The notes under the pieces were generated by a model. The model was not told the DNA's origin. It made no database searches and saw only the letters and a program-made list of their open reading frames with translations. From Deltaproteobacteria bacterium (GTDB lineage: Bacteria; Myxococcota_A; Polyangia; Polyangiales; Houyiibacteriaceae), in contig JAFDFW010000271.1 in assembly GCA_019309605.1 (NCBI GenBank), positions 1-6,913 on the forward strand: a DNA stretch of 6,913 nucleotides, written 5' to 3'. Made by a program: the position numbers and the translations under genes. Positions 6,295 through 6,913 of the stretch are shown in pieces (position 1 is the stretch's first letter; each line of letters starts with the position of its first letter).

Positions 6295-6314
6295 GGCGTG
6301 CGCCGGCGTGCGCC
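6295..6314. repeat. 10-bp perfect tandem duplication inside the GMC gene
   Basis: Positions 6295-6304 and 6305-6314 are identical (ggcgtgcgcc). Removing one copy joins DYLLEGVR to RAYNVMLEMQFATGA in a single frame, as expected for the family. With both copies the catalytic C-terminal part is out of frame. The unit is itself an inverted repeat, ggcg-tg-cgcc. Confidence 0.93.
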
Positions 6315-6702
6315 GTGCGTACAACGTGATGCTCGAGATGCAGTTCGCGACCGGCGCCAGGTCCGCACGCCCCGCGCACAAGCAGGCCAAGCACTACACC
6401 TCGTGGAAGGAAGCCAAGGCAGCAGTCGCCGAACTCAACGTGGCCGCACACAAAGCAACACTAGGCAGCGCCCATGTCATGGGTGGTTGCCCGATGGGCG
6501 ACGACCCCAAGGAAAGCGTCACCAACAGCGACGGCAAGTTCCACTACCTAGACAACCTCTACATCATGGATGGCTCCCTTTTCCCGACGAGCATCGGCGC
6601 CAACCCCCAGCACTCCATCTACGGCCTTGCCTACAAGCTCAGTGCCACTCTCCTCACCCAGTTCCAGGCGTAGGATGCTCGGCGCCGCTCACCGCTCGTG
6701 CA

Positions 6703-6913
6703 CTATGGCTGCGAAGCCGCTGTAACGGCGCTAACCAAGCTCTTCGGGAACATGCGCCCGGTCAGGTTGTCGCGAACTTTCTTGTGGGCCGCATCCCACT
6801 CGGCCTTGCCGTCACCGGCTTCAACAGGCTGGATGCCCTTGTCCATGACGACCTTGTAGGCCTTCTGGTCCTCCTTGCGAACGACCTTGTTGAGCAGCTC
6901 GTGCGCGCGGTCC
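6703..6913 (-). CDS. Probable DctP-type TRAP transporter substrate-binding protein (C-terminal 69 residues)
   Basis: The gene enters from the right edge and ends at TAG (6703-6705). The visible part reads DRAHELLNKVVRKEDQKAYK at its start and ends in KKVRDNLTGRMFPKSLVSAV plus a short tail. The pattern of a charged helix, a KGIQPVEA strand, EWDAAHKKVRD and a hydrophobic GRxxPxSLV end resembles the C-terminus of DctP-family periplasmic binding proteins, which hand organic acids or other carbon compounds to TRAP permeases. No decisive motif is present and the N-terminal signal and ligand-binding arginine are outside the window, so the family is tentative. That this is a coding end is better supported: the frame is open, codon use matches the neighbours and the stop is clean. 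It converges on the GMC gene with a 29-bp gap in which I see no terminator hairpin. Confidence 0.5.
   Translation of the reverse strand, partial: DRAHELLNKVVRKEDQKAYKVVMDKGIQPVEAGDGKAEWDAAHKKVRDNLTGRMFPKSLVSAVTAASQP

Larger units (their letters stand above)
5070..6673 (+). pseudogene. GMC-family FAD oxidoreductase (alcohol/sterol oxidase-like), broken by two frameshifts
   Basis: The gene is read in three successive frames. Part one (5070-5909, 280 codons) has the Rossmann motif GTGAGG (46-51), E69, the GMC signature GRSVGGSTTVNW (109-120) and a cysteine cluster CLNLGYCGLGCP (196-207) as in long-chain alcohol oxidase-type GMC proteins. Part two (from about 5917 to 6304) holds FLHPTTLAM, YYGAPQSIYSDHF and VGFKLEVPP in the next frame. 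Part three (about 6305-6673) holds GSAHVMGGCPMG with the likely catalytic His (codon 6473-6475) and IGANPQHSIYGLA with the partner Asn (6602-6604). The first shift coincides with loss of the SPxLLLRSG part of GMC signature 2; the second coincides with a 10-bp tandem duplication. Repaired, it would be about 539 residues, normal for the family. The enzyme would oxidise an alcohol, probably in the periplasm with the preceding Tat subunit, since it lacks a signal peptide. As written, translation ends at 6200 without the catalytic domain. Confidence 0.85.

Noticed and set aside
6674..6913. Rightward frame staying open from the middle of the GMC gene to the window edge
   Set aside because: It is the abandoned middle GMC frame continuing through out-of-frame GC-rich DNA; after 6304 it has no family motifs.

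Overview
The window is GC-rich chromosomal DNA with tightly packed genes and Shine-Dalgarno starts. It looks like a Gram-negative, delta-proteobacterium/Myxococcota-type organism or metagenome bin. The reasons are a cysteine-rich lipoprotein with a type II signal peptide, a Tat-exported subunit and a probable TRAP-transporter binding protein. The taxon is an inference; there is no rRNA or marker gene here.

Layout. The left part reads leftward: a FAD-dependent steroid-dehydrogenase-like flavoprotein (1012-2640), a small DUF1876/Rv2632c-like protein (694-960), a broken cysteine-rich lipoprotein gene (159-607) and the first 32 codons of a C-factor-type short-chain dehydrogenase (1-96). The right part reads rightward from a 46-bp divergent junction: a 3beta-hydroxysteroid dehydrogenase/NSDHL-like SDR (2687-3751), a two-domain EthD-like protein (3748-4476), a Tat-signal lipoprotein resembling a dehydrogenase small subunit (4507-5073) and a GMC-family flavoprotein oxidoreductase (5070-6673, broken). 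The right edge holds the C-terminal end of a convergent gene, probably a DctP-type TRAP binding protein (6703-6913).

How the genes fit together. The rightward genes form a compact operon with ATGA and GTGA stop/start overlaps. With the divergent flavoprotein they resemble a catabolic cassette for a hydroxylated polycyclic or steroid-like substrate: alcohol/sterol oxidation (GMC, SDR) plus ring desaturation (flavoprotein). The GMC protein has no signal peptide of its own, but the gene just before it encodes a Tat lipoprotein. The pair therefore looks like a hitch-hiker export complex of the gluconate-dehydrogenase kind. The substrate is inferred from gene families only.

Most striking observation. 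Two genes are broken by small indels whose origin can be read from the sequence. The lipoprotein gene carries an exact 14-bp tandem duplication; removing one copy restores a 144-residue protein with 12 mature cysteines. The GMC gene carries an exact 10-bp tandem duplication and, upstream, an apparent deletion of about 26 nt that removes the second GMC signature. Both duplicated units contain an inverted repeat. Either this is recent decay of two envelope proteins, or it is a consensus/assembly artefact; raw reads would decide. No stretch over 300 bases lacks a gene, and I see no RNA gene, IS element or CRISPR array.
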